A DNA stretch of 7,412 nucleotides from Bradyrhizobium sp. (lineage in GTDB: Bacteria > Pseudomonadota > Alphaproteobacteria > Rhizobiales > Xanthobacteraceae): NCBI GenBank assembly GCA_028290165.1, contig JAQGKJ010000060.1, forward strand, positions 1-7,412. The letters run 5' to 3'. The notes under the pieces are model-generated. The model searched no databases. It had not been told where the DNA came from and saw only the letters and a list, made by a program, of their open reading frames with translations. A program made the translations under genes and the position numbers. Numbering within the stretch: the first letter of the stretch is position 1; every line of letters starts with the position of its first letter. Shown here piece by piece: positions 6,188-7,412 of this stretch.

Positions 6188-6931
6188 CTAGCTTCGGCCG
6201 TCGAAGAACTCCGGATTGATGCTTTGCGTGGCGGAGATGTCGGCAAGGAGCCTTTCGAGATGAAACTCCATGGCGGTCCTTGCGACCGCGGGATCATGCG
6301 CCTCGATCCCGGCCAGGATCGCCTCATGTTCGGTGATCGTGCGCGCAATCCGTCCCTCTTGGGGCAGGGTCAGCCGGCGATAGCGGTCGACGTGGACTTT
6401 CACCTGCTGGATCAATGTCCAGATTCCAGGATATCCGGCGACTTCGGCGATGGTCGCGTGAAACATTTCGTCCGCCTGATGGAAGACGTCGCGGTCTTTG
6501 GCCGCGTTGGCCTCGCGCTGACGCTCCACGATCGAATGCAGATTGAGAATCTGGCTCGACGTCGCGCGCTCGGCGGCGAGGCGCGCGGTGGTCTCCTCGA
6601 GCGCTTTGCGAATGATGATGGCTTCGGGCAGCGCCGCAACCGGAATGCGCGAAACGAAGATGCCCGACTGGGGAAATATCTCCAGCAGACCTTCATCCGA
6701 CAATTTCAGGATGGCTTCGCGAACCGGCGTCCGGCTCACCCCGTAGGAAAGCGCGATTTCGGCTTCCGAGACGACTTCGCCGGGGCGTCTCTGCAAAGAC
6801 ACCAGCTGAGCCCGAAGGTCGGAATAGATCCTCGCCGAAGCCGTCGCCGCACGCGGCCGGCCGTTACGCCGATGGACGGCTGCTGCCGAACGAACCGCGG
6901 TCTCGGTCTTTTTCGTCGCGCGCGCGGGCAT
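6188..6931 (-). CDS. GntR-family transcriptional regulator, FCD (FadR) subfamily
   Basis: This encodes 247 residues. A basic, Ala/Arg-rich leader (1-33) precedes a winged helix-turn-helix at about 34-95. The recognition-helix signature of GntR proteins is in it: SEAEIALSYGVSRTPVREAI (55-74), then L-S-D-E-G-L-L (77-83). The C-terminal all-helical FCD ligand domain spans about 103-232. Its metal-site residues fit Asp154 and His158 (DEMFH), His202 (TEHEAI) and His224 (MEFHL), so it probably senses a metal-chelated carboxylate. Family members usually repress transport or catabolic genes and are released by the substrate or an intermediate. It is first in the regulator-dctP-dctQ-dctM run, and a palindrome overlaps its predicted promoter, pointing to autoregulation together with the transporter. 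The ATG at 6931 has a GAGG site about 13 bases upstream, rather distant. The long N-terminal leader could mean a somewhat later start, but no better ATG exists before the DNA-binding domain. Confidence 0.92.
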   Translation of the reverse strand: MPARATKKTETAVRSAAAVHRRNGRPRAATASARIYSDLRAQLVSLQRRPGEVVSEAEIALSYGVSRTPVREAILKLSDEGLLEIFPQSGIFVSRIPVAALPEAIIIRKALEETTARLAAERATSSQILNLHSIVERQREANAAKDRDVFHQADEMFHATIAEVAGYPGIWTLIQQVKVHVDRYRRLTLPQEGRIARTITEHEAILAGIEAHDPAVARTAMEFHLERLLADISATQSINPEFFDGRS

Positions 6932-6949
6932 GGTTTGCTTTTAACCTCG

Positions 6950-6971
6950 ATTGATATATTAGTATATGAAT
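6950..6971. promoter_or_regulatory. Probable operator of the GntR/FCD regulator
   Basis: The left half ATTGATATA (6950-6958) and the inverse complement of the right half (6963-6971), ATTCATATA, match at 8 of 9 positions around a TTAG spacer. This AT-rich palindrome stands out in GC-rich DNA. It lies 19 bp upstream of the regulator start and overlaps the predicted -10 box. Short, tight palindromes close to the gene are usual for FCD-type GntR operators. It may control the regulator and the TRAP genes together. Confidence 0.55.
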
Positions 6972-6983
6972 TGGCTTTGGCAA
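6956..6983 (-). promoter_or_regulatory. Candidate sigma-70 promoter for the regulator-TRAP operon
   Basis: On the minus strand TTGCCA (6978-6983) and TAATAT (6956-6961) are separated by 16 bp, giving -35 and -10 matches of 5/6 and 4/6. TATACT at 6961-6966 is an alternative -10 but lacks a good partner. Transcription would start near 6949-6954, leaving a leader of only about 20 bases. The 60-bp gap before dctP shows no comparable promoter. Confidence 0.4.
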
Positions 6984-7043
6984 AGGAAAAATGCCCGGCC
7001 GCGCGATTAGTTCGGCGGGGGGCAACACTGCGGCGCGCCGGCG

Positions 7044-7062
7044 GCCGCTATTTTCGAGCGGC
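7044..7062 (-). terminator. Hairpin at the end of the ModA-like gene
   Basis: GCCGCT at 7044-7049 pairs with AGCGGC at 7057-7062 around a 7-nt loop, overlapping the first base of the stop codon region. There is no T-run on the minus strand beyond it, so termination is doubtful. It may separate the ModA-like transcript from the regulator gene 130 bp further on. Confidence 0.25.
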
Positions 7063-7412
7063 TAGAGAAAGCCCGCACGCACGCGCAGCGCGCACTGATC
7101 GGCGTCCGTCAACAGATCGATCAGCCGCTGAGCCTGCTTTGCATTCTCGGCCCGCGCCGTTACCGCGGCAGTGTACGTGGTCGCGAGTTCGCAACCCGGG
7201 GGCAACGATCCCGACAGCACCACGCCCGGGGTAGAGACGATTTCGGTCGATTGCGTGCAGCCGATCGGCCTGACGGCGTCGGACGCGGCGAGATGGCGCA
7301 TCGCGGTCGCGCCGTTGGGATAGATCTTGAGCCGCACGGCCACCGCGTCGGCAATGCCGAGTTGCTGCAAAACCTTTGCGACATGAATCCCGGCCGTCGA
7401 AGCTTTTGTATC
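7062..7412 (-). CDS. ModA-like periplasmic substrate-binding protein, C-terminal part (5' end outside window)
   Basis: The frame is open from the window edge to a TAG at 7062-7064, giving 116 residues that begin D-T-K-A-S-T-A-G-I-H. The sequence matches the second lobe of the molybdate-type binding-protein fold (SBP_bac_11): STAGIHVAKVLQQLGI, then the segment IGCTQSTEI at about residues 66-74, then ELATTYTAAV, and a final helix with ARAENAKQAQRLIDLLTD. Many proteins of this group bind oxyanions for ABC importers, but rhizobial genomes also hold relatives of unknown ligand, so molybdate should not be assumed. An apparent start at 7370 is only an internal TTG (Leu), and the alignment clearly continues upstream of it. 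The next gene in the same direction is the GntR regulator, 130 bp on, not a ModB permease. Confidence 0.8.
   Translation of the reverse strand, partial: DTKASTAGIHVAKVLQQLGIADAVAVRLKIYPNGATAMRHLAASDAVRPIGCTQSTEIVSTPGVVLSGSLPPGCELATTYTAAVTARAENAKQAQRLIDLLTDADQCALRVRAGFL

Noticed and set aside
5030..7234. A 734-codon open frame on the plus strand across dctP, the regulator and the ModA-like gene
   Set aside because: It is antisense to three well-supported genes, its translation is Arg/His/Leu-rich without any domain, and long antisense frames are expected opposite GC-rich codons.
7062..7370. A start codon for the ModA-like gene at 7370
   Set aside because: The codon is TTG inside a frame that stays open to the window edge with family-like sequence (STAGIHVAKV) upstream, so it is an internal leucine.

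Overview
The window looks like chromosomal DNA of a Bradyrhizobium-type alphaproteobacterium (order Hyphomicrobiales). The evidence is the high GC content, strong Shine-Dalgarno sites of the GGGAGG type, and a gene mix of P450, acyl-CoA ligase, TRAP transporter and FCD-type GntR regulator. The convergent spacer also carries three kinds of dispersed repeat that I associate from memory with Bradyrhizobium genomes. No search was run, so the taxonomic call is an inference.

Layout. Positions 1-157 hold the last 51 codons of a plus-strand cytochrome P450, starting just before its haem-ligand cysteine. Positions 186-587 hold a small minus-strand protein with four predicted membrane helices. Positions 795-2402 hold a complete plus-strand AMP-forming acyl-CoA synthetase. 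Positions 2403-3227 form an 825-bp gene-free spacer between converging genes. It contains a terminator-like hairpin, a roughly 500-bp repeat-like element of unknown function, and two unrelated long palindromes. Everything from 3228 to the end is on the minus strand. In transcription order it reads: the C-terminal part of a ModA-like periplasmic binding protein (7412 to 7062), a GntR/FCD regulator (6931 to 6188), and a tripartite TRAP transporter with binding protein DctP (6127 to 5129), small membrane subunit DctQ (5052 to 4537) and large membrane subunit DctM (4517 to 3228).

How the genes work together. The regulator and the three TRAP genes are probably one autoregulated import unit. An imperfect 22-bp palindrome overlaps the predicted -10 region in front of the regulator, and only 60 bp separate the regulator from dctP. 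A 9-bp perfect hairpin between dctP and dctQM could let the binding protein accumulate above the membrane subunits. DctP would bind an organic acid in the periplasm, after probable Tat export, and hand it to DctQM for sodium-driven uptake. No catabolic enzyme lies beside the operon here, so the ligand is unknown. The acyl-CoA synthetase and P450 could belong to a lipid or aromatic-acid pathway, but a divergent gene lies between them and nothing here fixes the substrate.

I see no convincing new multi-gene system. The least explained part is the repeat-laden spacer at 2403-3227.
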